NCBI RefSeq assembly: GCF_030406405.1
Contig: NZ_JAUEPL010000001.1
Span: forward strand, 186,001-250,000
Direction of reading: 5' to 3'
Source of the DNA: Streptomyces ficellus
Lineage (GTDB): Bacteria; Actinomycetota; Actinomycetes; Streptomycetales; Streptomycetaceae
DNA: 64,000 nucleotides
Shown: piece by piece, positions 26,693-35,051 of the stretch
Numbering within the stretch: position 1 is the first letter of the stretch
Layout: every line of letters starts with the position of its first letter
Translations under genes and position numbers: made by a program
The notes under the pieces: generated by a model
Seen by the model: only the letters and a program-made list of their open reading frames with translations
Database searches by the model: none
Told to the model about the DNA's origin: nothing

Positions 26693-26706
26693 TGTGATCG
26701 ATCACA
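26693..26706. promoter_or_regulatory. Candidate Crp-type site
   Basis: TGTGATCGATCACA is a perfect 14-bp palindrome containing GTG-N6-CAC, the core reported for Streptomyces Crp. It lies about 310 bp upstream of the DUF4193 start and 70 bp beyond the cutS stop. Binding is inferred from pattern only. Confidence 0.45.
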
Positions 26707-26777
26707 CACGGAGACCCCGGGAACAGGTCCCGAAAATTCCGCGCAAAGCGAACACGATTGACGGCTCATCCGGCATT

Positions 26778-28001
26778 TCACGCAGGAAGCGTGACCCGCA
26801 TGACGAGGCCGCCGCCCTCTCGGGGCTCCGCGATGATACGGCCCCCGTGAGCCCGCGCGACCGACCGGGCGATCGACAGCCCCAGTCCCACGCCCTTGTC
26901 GCTGCCCGTGCGGTCCTGCCGCAGCCTGCGGAACGGCTCGAAGAGATTGTCGATCTCGTACGCCGGGACCACCGGCCCCGTGTTCGAGACCACCAGGACC
27001 GCCTGGCCGTGCTGGGTCTCGGTGGTGACCTCCACCCAGCCGCCGTCGACGTTGTAGCGCACCGCGTTCTGCACCAGGTTCAGGGCGATCCGCTCCAGCA
27101 GCACGCCGTTGCCCTGTACGACGGCGGGGGCGCGCTCGCCACGGATTTCCACGCCCTTCGCCTCGGCCTCCGCGCGGGTCTGGTCGATGGCGCGGGAGGC
27201 GACCTCCGCGAGGTCGACGGGCTTGCGCTCGACGACCTCGTTGTCGCTGCGGGCGAGCAGCAGGAGCCCCTCCACCAGCTGCTCGCTGCGCTCGTTGGTC
27301 GCCAGCAGCGTCCTGCCCAGCTGCTGGAGCTCCACGGGCGCCCCGGGGTCGGAGAGGTGGACCTCCAGGAGGGTCCGGTTGATCGCCAGCGGCGTGCGCA
27401 GCTCGTGCGAGGCGTTGGCGACGAACCGCTGCTGCGCGGTGAACGCCCGCTCCAGCCGGTCCAGCATGTCGTCGAAGGTGTCCGCGAGCTCCTTCAGCTC
27501 GTCGTCCGGGCCGTCCAGCTCGATCCGGCGCGACAGGTCCGTGCCCGCCACATTGCGGGCGGTGCGGGTGATGCGGCCCAGCGGTGACAGGACACGGCCG
27601 GCCATGGCGTACCCGAAGGCGAAGGCGATGATGCTCAGGCCGAGGAGCGCAAAGAGCGAACGGCGCAGCAGGTCGTCCAGCGCGTGCTGGCGCTGCTGGT
27701 TGACGCAGGCGTTCATCGCCTCGTTGAACTCGCTGGGACCGGCCCGCTCCGGGAAATTGCAGACGGTGCTGGTCACCTGGCCGTCCACGATCTTGAACGG
27801 CAGTTCGCTGCCGATGTGGAGGGCCTGCGCGGCCAGCAGGTAGATGATCGACAGCAGCAGGATGCCGGCGATCAGGAACATCCCGCCGTACAGCAGGGTG
27901 AGCCGTATGCGGATGGTCGGGCGCAGCCACGGGCGGACGGGTTCCCGTGGGTCCCAGGTGGGTTTGGGGGGCGCCTGCGGCGGCGCGGGAGTCGTGGCCA
28001 C
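26778..28001 (-). CDS. cutS: CutS sensor histidine kinase
   Basis: 407 residues from GTG 28001. Two transmembrane helices (LLYGGMFLIAGILLLSIIY about 37-55; SLFALLGLSIIAFAFGYAM about 115-133) flank a short extracellular loop with exactly two cysteines, C81 and C99. These are followed by HAMP, the H-box NASHELRTPLAINRTLLEV and an ATPase core (LVQNAVRYN; GSDKGVGLGLSIARS). The loop cysteines fit the reported idea that CutS monitors extracellular disulfide state or secretion stress. CutRS was first described as affecting antibiotic production in Streptomyces. It follows cutR by 3 bp. Confidence 0.9.
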   Translation of the reverse strand: MATTPAPPQAPPKPTWDPREPVRPWLRPTIRIRLTLLYGGMFLIAGILLLSIIYLLAAQALHIGSELPFKIVDGQVTSTVCNFPERAGPSEFNEAMNACVNQQRQHALDDLLRRSLFALLGLSIIAFAFGYAMAGRVLSPLGRITRTARNVAGTDLSRRIELDGPDDELKELADTFDDMLDRLERAFTAQQRFVANASHELRTPLAINRTLLEVHLSDPGAPVELQQLGRTLLATNERSEQLVEGLLLLARSDNEVVERKPVDLAEVASRAIDQTRAEAEAKGVEIRGERAPAVVQGNGVLLERIALNLVQNAVRYNVDGGWVEVTTETQHGQAVLVVSNTGPVVPAYEIDNLFEPFRRLRQDRTGSDKGVGLGLSIARSVARAHGGRIIAEPREGGGLVMRVTLPA

Positions 28002-28004
28002 GGG

Positions 28005-28658
28005 TCAGATCCGGTAGCCGGAGCCCGGCACGGTGACGATCACCGGCGGCTCTCCGAGCTTGCGGCGCAGCGTCATCACGGTGACGCGTACGACGTTGGT
28101 GAACGGGTCGGTGTTCTCGTCCCAGGCCTTCTCCAGCAGCTGCTCGGCCGAGACGACCGCGCCCTCGCTGCGCATCAGGACCTCCAGCACCGCGAATTCC
28201 TTGGGCGCCAGCTGGATCTCCTTGCCGTCCCGGAACACCTCACGCCGGTTGGGGTCGAGCTTGATGCCGGCCCGTTCCAGCACGGGCGGCAGCGGGACCG
28301 TCGTGCGCCGGCCCAGCGCCCGTACGCGGGCGGTGAGCTCGCTGAACGCGAAGGGCTTGGGGAGGTAGTCGTCCGCGCCGATCTCCAGGCCCTCCACACG
28401 GTCGCTGACGTCACCGGAGGCGGTGAGCATCAGAACGCGGGTGGGCATCCCGAGATCGACGATCTTGCGGCAGACGTCGTCGCCGTGGACGAGCGGCAGG
28501 TCGCGGTCGAGGACGACCACGTCGTAGTCGTTGACCCCGATGCGCTCCAGCGCGGCCGCCCCGTCGTACACGACGTCGACGGCCATGGCCTCCCGGCGCA
28601 GTCCGGTGGCCACCGCATCGGCGAGCAGTTGCTCGTCCTCGACGACGAGTACGCGCAC
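28005..28658 (-). CDS. cutR: CutR response regulator (OmpR family)
   Basis: 217 residues from GTG 28658. Receiver domain MRVLVVEDEQLLADAVATGL with phospho-Asp in VVVLDRDLPLVHGDD and Lys in DYLPKPFAFSE, then an OmpR winged helix ending VVRVTVMTLRRKLGEPP and VPGSGYRI. I recognise it as very close to the Streptomyces CutR sequence. With CutS it forms a two-component system linked to secretion quality control and antibiotic control. A TTACGCGCGTAA palindrome and paired GTAA motifs lie 73-97 bp upstream and may mark autoregulation. Confidence 0.92.
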   Translation of the reverse strand: MRVLVVEDEQLLADAVATGLRREAMAVDVVYDGAAALERIGVNDYDVVVLDRDLPLVHGDDVCRKIVDLGMPTRVLMLTASGDVSDRVEGLEIGADDYLPKPFAFSELTARVRALGRRTTVPLPPVLERAGIKLDPNRREVFRDGKEIQLAPKEFAVLEVLMRSEGAVVSAEQLLEKAWDENTDPFTNVVRVTVMTLRRKLGEPPVIVTVPGSGYRI

Positions 28659-28728
28659 GGCGTTGTTCCTTCCTCCGAGCCCGGCTCCGGGCAGATTCTC
28701 CGCACTGACTGTGCGTATCCATCCTGCC

Positions 28729-28755
28729 CCTTACGCGCGTAAACCGGCTGTAAGG
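28729..28755. promoter_or_regulatory. Candidate CutR-type site upstream of cutR
   Basis: CCTTACGCGCGTAA-ACCGGC-TGTAAGG holds a perfect 12-bp palindrome (TTACGCGCGTAA, 28731-28742) and two GTAA half-sites in the same direction 11 bp apart, the usual spacing for OmpR-family dimers. It lies just upstream of cutR. The remainder of 28659-28994 shows no gene; TTGACA at 28941-28946 may be a -35 for the small gene at 28995. Confidence 0.4.
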
Positions 28756-28994
28756 CGACCTGAGGGCCGGGGGCGGCAGGAGGGGGCCAGTGGGGCGATA
28801 CGGGAATCAACCGAATTCACGGACGAGTTGAGGTTTCCGTGAGGAAGCCCATGGGGAGGACGACTGCACACCCGAGATCACGCCCCGTATGTGGCGCGCC
28901 ACACTCCACTCTGTCCTCCAGAGGTGTTGTGCGTGATCGATTGACAACCCTCGGCACACCCCCGTGCCACCGACCCATGACGAGGGGGCGCACG

Positions 28995-29168
28995 ATGGAC
29001 GCTTTCACCGCAGGACTGCTGCAGCGCATAAGGGCCACGGAGACCGACCTCACACGGGCTCGCGAGACGGGAGACGACTTCCTGGCCGACGTCGAGCAGG
29101 CGGAGCTCGACGACCTGCGCCGCCTCGCGGCGGAACACGGCGTGGAGATCACCCCCGCGAACGCCTGA
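28995..29168 (+). CDS. Small conserved hypothetical protein
   Basis: 57 residues from ATG 28995 with GAGGGGGC upstream. It is a single acidic, amphipathic helical protein (LLQRIRATETDLTRARETGD; VEQAELDDLRRLAAEHGVEI), likely a short coiled coil. High third-position GC, a good ribosome site and a strong terminator right behind it support a real gene. Function unknown. Confidence 0.75.
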   Translation: MDAFTAGLLQRIRATETDLTRARETGDDFLADVEQAELDDLRRLAAEHGVEITPANA

Positions 29169-29183
29169 TCCCACCGGCGCGCC

Positions 29184-29218
29184 GGCCCCGATGCCCCAGC
29201 CAGGGCATCGGGGCCTTT
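29184..29218. terminator. Intrinsic terminator
   Basis: GGCCCCGATGCCC pairs perfectly over 13 bp with GGGCATCGGGGCC across a 6-base loop, followed by TTT. It lies between the small gene and the convergent inositol-phosphatase gene and can serve both. Confidence 0.85.
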
Positions 29219-29241
29219 CGCGTGTCCGGGGGCCGCGCACC

Positions 29242-30084
29242 TCAGTCGTGCCAGGCGCCGAACTCCTCAAGGAGCGCCTGGAGCGGCTCGAAGACGCCCG
29301 GGGAGGCCGCCACCGCCAGTTCGCCCGACGGCGGCGTGCCGGGACGGCCGCCGGTCAGGGCGCCGGCTTCCCGGGCGATGAGGGCCCCGGCTGCCAGGTC
29401 CCAGGGGCTGAGGCCCCGCTCGTAGTAGCCGTCGAGGCGGCCCGCGGCGACGTCGCTCAGGTCGATCGCCGCTGAGCCGCCGCGGCGGATGTCCCGCAGC
29501 CTCGGGATCAGGCGGCGCGCCACGTCCGCCTGGTGGGCCCGGACCTCGGCCACGTAGTTGAAACCGGTCGAGACCAGGGCCTGGTCCAGCGGCGGGGCGG
29601 GCCGGCAGCGGATGGGCCGGTCGTTGAGGAACGCGCCGCCGCCGAGGACCGCGCGGAAGGTCTCACCGCGCATCGGGGCCTCCACGACCCCGACGACGGT
29701 CCGGCCGTTCCGCTCGGCGGCGATGGACACGGCCCAGGTCGGCAGGCCGTACAGGTAGTTCACCGTGCCGTCCAGCGGGTCGACGACCCAGCGGACGCCG
29801 CTGACGCCCTCGGTGACACCGCCCTCCTCGCCGAGGAGGCCGTCGTCGGGGCGGTGCTCCGCCAGGAAGCCGGTGATCAGCTTCTCGGCGGCGATGTCCA
29901 TCTCGGTGACGACGTCGATGGGGCTCGACTTGGTGGCCTGAACGCCGAGGTCGGCCGGGCGGCCGTCGCGCAGCAGCGCACCGGCCCGGCGCCCGGCCTC
30001 CAGGGCCAGCTCCAGCAGCTCGTCCAGGAGCGGGTCGTCGGTTCCTGCGTCGTTCGCTGCGTTGTTCCCTGCGTCGCTCGTCAC
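29242..30084 (-). CDS. Inositol monophosphatase family protein
   Basis: 280 residues. The lithium-sensitive phosphatase motifs are present: GEEGG (metal-binding Glu), VVDPLDGTVNYLYGLPTW (motif A) and GLSPWDLAAGALIAREAG (motif B). The family removes phosphate from inositol phosphate, fructose-1,6-bisphosphate or PAP using Mg2+; the substrate cannot be fixed here. A 17-residue Asn/Asp/Ala-rich N-terminus precedes the first helix, so the true start may be later. It lies 9 bp after the ferrochelatase gene. Confidence 0.88.
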   Translation of the reverse strand: MTSDAGNNAANDAGTDDPLLDELLELALEAGRRAGALLRDGRPADLGVQATKSSPIDVVTEMDIAAEKLITGFLAEHRPDDGLLGEEGGVTEGVSGVRWVVDPLDGTVNYLYGLPTWAVSIAAERNGRTVVGVVEAPMRGETFRAVLGGGAFLNDRPIRCRPAPPLDQALVSTGFNYVAEVRAHQADVARRLIPRLRDIRRGGSAAIDLSDVAAGRLDGYYERGLSPWDLAAGALIAREAGALTGGRPGTPPSGELAVAASPGVFEPLQALLEEFGAWHD

Positions 30085-30093
30085 GGCGTCTCC

Positions 30094-31221
30094 TTACGCG
30101 TACGGGCTGTCGGCGCCCGCCGCCGCGGGACGCTCGGTACGGGCCGGGCAGCAGCCGATCGGGCACAGGTCGTGCGAGGGGCCGAGGGCCCCCAGCGCGC
30201 ACCGCTCCACCACTGTGCCGCGCTCGGCCGCCGCGCGCTCCAGGACCAGGTCGCGGACGGCGGCCGCGAAGCGCGGATCGTCGCCCACAGTGGCCGACCG
30301 GCGCACCGGGAGCCCCAGCTCGGCGGCCTTGGCCGTGGCCTCGGTGTCCAGGTCGTACAGGACCTCCATGTGGTCCGAGACGAAGCCGATCGGGACCATG
30401 ACCACCGCGGGCGCCCCGGCGGCGTGCAGCCTCTCCAGGTGGTCGCAGATGTCCGGCTCCAGCCACGGGATGTGCGGGGCGCCGCTGCGGGACTGGTAGA
30501 CCAGCTGCCAGGGGTGCTCGACGCCCGTCTGGTCCCGTACGGCGTCGGCGATCAGCTTCGCGACGTCCAGGTGCTGTGTGACGTAGGCGCCGCCCTCGCC
30601 GTGCTCCTCGACCGGGCCGGAGGTGTCGGCGGCGGACGTGGGGATGGAGTGCGTGGTGAAGGCGAGGTGGGCCCCGGGGCGGACGGACTCGTCCAGCTCG
30701 GCCAGCGACTTCAGTACGCCGTCGATCATGGGGCGGACGAACCCGGGGTGGTTGAAGTAATGCCGCAGCTTGTCGACGCGGGGCAGCGGGAGCCCTTCCG
30801 CTTCCAGCGTGGCCAGGGCGTCCGCCAGGTTCTCGCGGTACTGGCGGCAGCCGGAGTACGAGGCGTACGCGCTGGTCGCGAGGACAGCGATATGGCGGCG
30901 GCCGTCCATGACCATCTCGCGCAGCGTGTCGGTGAGGTACGGGGCCCAGTTCCGGTTGCCCCAGTACACCGGGAGGTCGAGGCCCGCGCCGGCGAAGTCC
31001 TCGCGCAGCGCGGCGAGCAGCGCGCGGTTCTGGTCGTTGATCGGGCTGACGCCGCCGAAGAGGAAGTAGTGCTGCCCCACTTCCTTGAGGCGCTCCTTGG
31101 GGATGCCACGCCCCCGGGTCACGTTCTCCAGGAACGGGACCACGTCGTCGGGGCCCTCGGGCCCGCCGAAGGACAGCAGCAGCAGGGCGTCGTACGGAGC
31201 GGGGTCACGCTGATCGGCCAT
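30094..31221 (-). CDS. hemH: Ferrochelatase (coproporphyrin III type of actinobacteria)
   Basis: 375 residues. Opening [20 protein letters not shown], the metal-insertion His in AFTTHSIP and the conserved [19 protein letters not shown] region identify ferrochelatase. The C-terminal cysteines ([20 protein letters not shown]) are those expected to hold a [2Fe-2S] cluster in actinobacterial enzymes. In this phylum the enzyme normally metallates coproporphyrin III in the coproporphyrin-dependent haem pathway. ATG 31221. No other haem genes are adjacent. Confidence 0.93.
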   Translation of the reverse strand: MADQRDPAPYDALLLLSFGGPEGPDDVVPFLENVTRGRGIPKERLKEVGQHYFLFGGVSPINDQNRALLAALREDFAGAGLDLPVYWGNRNWAPYLTDTLREMVMDGRRHIAVLATSAYASYSGCRQYRENLADALATLEAEGLPLPRVDKLRHYFNHPGFVRPMIDGVLKSLAELDESVRPGAHLAFTTHSIPTSAADTSGPVEEHGEGGAYVTQHLDVAKLIADAVRDQTGVEHPWQLVYQSRSGAPHIPWLEPDICDHLERLHAAGAPAVVMVPIGFVSDHMEVLYDLDTEATAKAAELGLPVRRSATVGDDPRFAAAVRDLVLERAAAERGTVVERCALGALGPSHDLCPIGCCPARTERPAAAGADSPYA

Positions 31222-31353
31222 GGGATCGATCCTGCCACCCGGGTCTGACAGCCGGAAAACCGCCGTGCACTGTCACCCGTTCGGCCGTAATCTGTGAAGG
31301 CTGCCCACACGCCTTACGCCACGCGCCCTACGCCTCACCGGCCGGAGTCTCCC

Positions 31354-32607
31354 TTGCCCAGTCCGTACCGTGCGATCTTCTCCGCCCCCGGCACCGTCGG
31401 GTTCTCCGCCGCCGGCTTCTTCGGCCGGATGCCGCTGGCCATGATGGGCATCGGCATCGTCACGATGATCTCCCAGCTCACCGGGCGCTACGGACTGGCG
31501 GGCGCGCTCTCCGCGACGCTCGCCGTCTCCGCCGCCGTGCTCGGCCCTCAGGTCTCCCGCCTGGTCGACCGGTACGGCCAGCGCCGGGTGCTGCGCCCGG
31601 CCACACTGATCACGGTCGTGGCCGTGGCGGGGCTGCTGATCTGCGCGCAGCAGGGGCTGCCGGAGTGGACGCTGTTCGTCTTCTCTGCGGCCGCCGGCTG
31701 TGTGCCGAGCATCGGCGCGATGACCCGCGCCCGCTGGGCGACGATCTACCAGGGCTCGCCGCGCGAGCTGCACACCGCGTACTCCTTCGAGTCGATCATC
31801 GACGAGGTGTGCTTCATCTTCGGCCCGATCGTCTCCATCGGACTGTCGACCGTCTGGTTCCCGGAGGCGGGCCCGCTGCTGGCCGCCCTCTTCCTGCTGG
31901 CCGGTGTGTGGTGGCTGACCGCGCAGCGCGGCACCGAGCCCAAGCCGCACCCCGTCGAGCAGCACACCGGCGGCTCGGCGCTGCGCTCCCCCGGGCTCCA
32001 GGTGCTGGTGGCCGCGTTCGTCGCCACCGGCGCCATCTTCGGCGCGGTGGACGTGGTGACGGTGGCGTTCGCCGAGGAGGAGGGCCACAAGGCCGCCGCC
32101 AGCGTGGTGCTCGCGGTGTACGCGCTGGGCTCGTGCCTGGCGGGCGCGGTCTTCGGGCTGCTGCACCTGAAGGGTGAGCCGTCCCGCCGCTGGGTCCTGG
32201 GCGTCTGCGCGATGGCGGTGAGTATGATCCCCCTCCAACTGGCCGGGAACCTGCCGTTGCTGGCCGTGGCGCTCTTTGTCGCGGGCCTTGCCATCGCGCC
32301 GACGATGGTGACGACCATGGCACTCGTCGAGGCGCACGTACCGCGCACCAAACTGACCGAGGGCATGTCCTGGACGGGTACCGGGCTCGCGGTCGGCGTG
32401 GCGCTCGGCTCCTCGGCCGCGGGCTGGGTGGTCGACGCCCGGGGGGCGGCTGCGGGGTACGCGGTGCCCGGCATCGCGGGAGTGCTCGCGGCCGTGGTGG
32501 CGTTCCTGGGGTACCGCCGGCTGCGCGAGCCGGTGCCGACGCGGGAGGGGCAGCGTGAGCGGGACTCTCAAGGGTATGGACAGCCGGAGCGCCAGCACAT
32601 GGCGTAA
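31354..32607 (+). CDS. MFS transporter
   Basis: 417 residues and 12 predicted helices. I place the start at TTG 31354 (LPSPYRAIFSAPGTVGFSAA) because GGAG lies 7 bp upstream and the protein then begins at the usual point before helix 1. The frame is open further upstream but without a ribosome site. Loop signature VDRYGQRRVLRP follows helix 2. This type (VGFSAAGFFGRMPLAMMGIG) is a common uncharacterised Streptomyces MFS protein. The next gene starts inside its end (53-bp overlap). Confidence 0.82.
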   Translation: MPSPYRAIFSAPGTVGFSAAGFFGRMPLAMMGIGIVTMISQLTGRYGLAGALSATLAVSAAVLGPQVSRLVDRYGQRRVLRPATLITVVAVAGLLICAQQGLPEWTLFVFSAAAGCVPSIGAMTRARWATIYQGSPRELHTAYSFESIIDEVCFIFGPIVSIGLSTVWFPEAGPLLAALFLLAGVWWLTAQRGTEPKPHPVEQHTGGSALRSPGLQVLVAAFVATGAIFGAVDVVTVAFAEEEGHKAAASVVLAVYALGSCLAGAVFGLLHLKGEPSRRWVLGVCAMAVSMIPLQLAGNLPLLAVALFVAGLAIAPTMVTTMALVEAHVPRTKLTEGMSWTGTGLAVGVALGSSAAGWVVDARGAAAGYAVPGIAGVLAAVVAFLGYRRLREPVPTREGQRERDSQGYGQPERQHMA

Positions 32608-33886
32608 CTGGGCGGGAAACGTGGCCGCCAGGCCCGTGCGGGAGGCCCGTCCCGCCTCGGTGCGGGAACTGGCCGACACGGTGCTGCGGGCCGCCGAGGA
32701 GGGCCTGCGGGTCAAGACGGTCGGTACGGGCCACTCGTTCACCTCCATCGCCGCCACCGACGGCGTGCTGATCCGCCCGGACCTGCTGACCGGTATCCGG
32801 CGGATCGACCGCCGGGAGATGACCGTGACGGTGGAGTCCGGCACCCCGCTGAAGCGGCTGAACGTGGCGCTCGCCCGCGAGGGCCTGTCGCTGGCCAACA
32901 TGGGCGACATCATGGAGCAGACGGTCGCGGGCGCGACCAGCACCGGTACGCACGGCACGGGCCGTGACTCGGCGTCGATCGCCGCGCAGATCAGGGAACT
33001 GGAGCTGGTCACGGCGGACGGGCGGGTGCTGACCTGCTCCGAGAAGGAGAACCCCGAGGTCTTCGCCGCCGCCCGGATCGGCCTGGGCGCGCTGGGCGTG
33101 GTGTCCGCCATCACCTTCGCCGTGGAGCCCCTTTTCCTGCTCCACGCGCGCGAGGAGCCGATGACCTTCGACCGGGTCACGTCGGAGTTCGACGCGCTGC
33201 ACGCGGAGAACGAGCACTTCGAGTTCTACTGGTTCCCGCACACCGGCAACTGCAACACCAAGCGCAACAACCGCAGCGCGGGCCCGGCGGCCCCGCCCGG
33301 GCGGATCAGCGGCTGGATCGAGGACGAGTTCCTCTCCAACGGCATGTTCCAGGTGGTGAACTCGATCGGCCGGGCAGTGCCCGCGGCCATCCCGGCGATC
33401 GCCAAGGTCTCCAGCCGGGCGCTGTCCGCGCGTACGTACACCGACATCCCCTACAAAGTCTTCACAAGTCCGCGCCGGGTGCGGTTCCTGGAGATGGAAT
33501 ACGCGGTTCCGAGGGAGGCCGCGATCGGTGCGCTGCGCGAGCTGAAGGCGATGGTCGACCGGTCGGCGCTGCGGGTCAGCTTCCCGGTGGAGGTACGAAC
33601 GGCGCCCGCGGACGACATCGCGCTCTCCACGGCATCGGGCCGGGAGAGCGCGTACATCGCCGTCCACATGTACAAGGGCACGCCGTACCGGTCGTACTTC
33701 ACGGCGGCGGAACGGATCATGACGGCGCACGGGGGGCGGCCGCACTGGGGCAAGCTGCATACCCGGGACGCCGGGTACCTCGCGGAGGTCTATCCGCGCT
33801 TCGGCGAGTTCACCGCGCTGCGCGACCGGCTGGACCCGGAGCGGATGTTCGGCAACGACTATCTGCGGCGGGTCCTGGGCGCCTGA
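32555..33886 (+). CDS. FAD-dependent D-arabinono-1,4-lactone oxidase family protein
   Basis: 443 residues from GTG 32555 (GGAGGGG upstream). N-terminal FAD_binding_4 domain with RPASVRELADTVLRAA, GTGHSFTSIAATDGVLI and GATSTGTHGTGRDS. The C-terminal ALO domain has HFEFYWFPHTGNCNTKRNN and PHWGKLHTRDAGYL, the latter carrying the HWGK motif of sugar-lactone and alditol oxidases. It oxidises a sugar lactone or polyol with O2; the exact substrate is unresolved. Translational overlap with the MFS gene suggests the two are linked. Confidence 0.88.
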   Translation: MSGTLKGMDSRSASTWRNWAGNVAARPVREARPASVRELADTVLRAAEEGLRVKTVGTGHSFTSIAATDGVLIRPDLLTGIRRIDRREMTVTVESGTPLKRLNVALAREGLSLANMGDIMEQTVAGATSTGTHGTGRDSASIAAQIRELELVTADGRVLTCSEKENPEVFAAARIGLGALGVVSAITFAVEPLFLLHAREEPMTFDRVTSEFDALHAENEHFEFYWFPHTGNCNTKRNNRSAGPAAPPGRISGWIEDEFLSNGMFQVVNSIGRAVPAAIPAIAKVSSRALSARTYTDIPYKVFTSPRRVRFLEMEYAVPREAAIGALRELKAMVDRSALRVSFPVEVRTAPADDIALSTASGRESAYIAVHMYKGTPYRSYFTAAERIMTAHGGRPHWGKLHTRDAGYLAEVYPRFGEFTALRDRLDPERMFGNDYLRRVLGA

Positions 33887-33892
33887 CGGGGA

Positions 33893-34585
33893 TCAACCGG
33901 AGGGTTGGGGCGACCCGGACGGCTGGTCTCCGCCGGTCGCGCCGGTATCGGGTTCGTCGGTTGTGGATGGTGTGGGGGTGGGGGTCGGCGTGGGAGTCGC
34001 TGGAGTGGTGGTGGGGGTGGGGGCCGGGGTGCCGTCGTCGCCGCCCGTTCCGGTACCCGGGCCCGGCGTCTGCCGCTGGTGCCGCTCCCGCTCCTGGTGC
34101 TGCTGATGCCGGTACGGGGAGGGGGACGGCCGGGGCGCCGAGTCGCCGCCGCGTACGACGGAGGTGATGGTCGTCCCCCTGCCACCGCTGAGGTCCTGAC
34201 CGGATATCAGCTCGTACGCGGTGATGCCGACCATGGCCAGGCCGAAGACCAGCGCCGCCGCGATGGCGGAGCGCTTCCAGCCGCGCACGCGGGTGGCGTA
34301 CGTGGCGGCCCCGCCGAACTCGCGCACCCGCTCGGCCGTGGATCTGAGCAGGTGCTGGAATATCGAACCGCCGCAGGTGGCGATGACGCTGATCACACCG
34401 GCGCCGAGGACCGTGCCGTACACACCCATCTTGGAAGCCAGTTTGGCGGCCACGACGGCCGCGACGGCACTGCCGGCGACCTGGGCGGCGTTCAGGTCGA
34501 GCCGCTTCCTCCTCTCCGCTCTCCCTTCTGTCCCGGTATTCGGCGTGTACACCTTCTGGTCCGTCTTTGGTCTCATCTCACCCAT
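33893..34585 (-). CDS. Hypothetical membrane protein with Pro/Thr-rich C-terminus
   Basis: 230 residues. A basic N-terminus leads to two hydrophobic segments (AAVVAAKLASKMGVYGTVLG with VISVIATCGG; then SAIAAALVFGLAMVGITAYEL), followed by a 90-residue low-complexity tail rich in Pro, Thr, Ser and Gln (PAPTPTTTPATPTPTPTPTP). The tail is probably extracellular and disordered. I recognise no family. ATG 34576 is an alternative start. It is divergent from sepH. Confidence 0.7.
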   Translation of the reverse strand: MGEMRPKTDQKVYTPNTGTEGRAERRKRLDLNAAQVAGSAVAAVVAAKLASKMGVYGTVLGAGVISVIATCGGSIFQHLLRSTAERVREFGGAATYATRVRGWKRSAIAAALVFGLAMVGITAYELISGQDLSGGRGTTITSVVRGGDSAPRPSPSPYRHQQHQERERHQRQTPGPGTGTGGDDGTPAPTPTTTPATPTPTPTPTPSTTDEPDTGATGGDQPSGSPQPSG

Positions 34586-35051
34586 CTATCCCAGCATGCA
34601 AGGAGAAGGGGCGTTTGGGCGAAGCGAATAGTTCCCTTTATGCCGATTCCATGAAGGCCGCCAAGCCTGACGGGTGGTCAGAAACCCCAACTGCCGTACG
34701 CCGAGAGAACTTCGATGGCGCGCCGGTCCACCCAGGTGGCCCGAATGGAGTACTGTGGCGAGCCCTGGGTCCCGATCCCTTTCGGGCGTCCGGGGCCAAC
34801 GGGAGGGAGCCGAAAGCGGCACTCGATCCGGCGGCGCCGCGGCACCGCACGGCCGCTTGCTGCACAGAGTAACCACACCGGTCACCCTGCGTGGCAAATA
34901 GGTAACCGTGCCATAACGGCGTTCCAGGGCCCATGCCCGACACGCCGGGCAACTCGGCAAGGTTGTGGCAGGCTGCACCCGGGCAGGCCACACTCGACTA
35001 GCGGAAGCAGCGACGCAGGTGACGTCGGCAGGCACCACCCGGGAGGTCCCC
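34586..35051. other. Intergenic region upstream of sepH
   Basis: 466 bp between a divergent membrane-protein gene and sepH. I see no convincing ORF. Short repeats such as GGTAACCGTGCCATAACGG and CCACACCGGTCACC are present. TTGTGG near 34964 followed by GACTAG about 20 bp later is a possible promoter, weakly supported. Confidence 0.4.

Noticed and set aside
31273..33760. Long minus-strand frames opposite the MFS and sugar-lactone oxidase genes
   Set aside because: Both plus-strand genes have clear domains and ribosome sites. The opposite frames have none.
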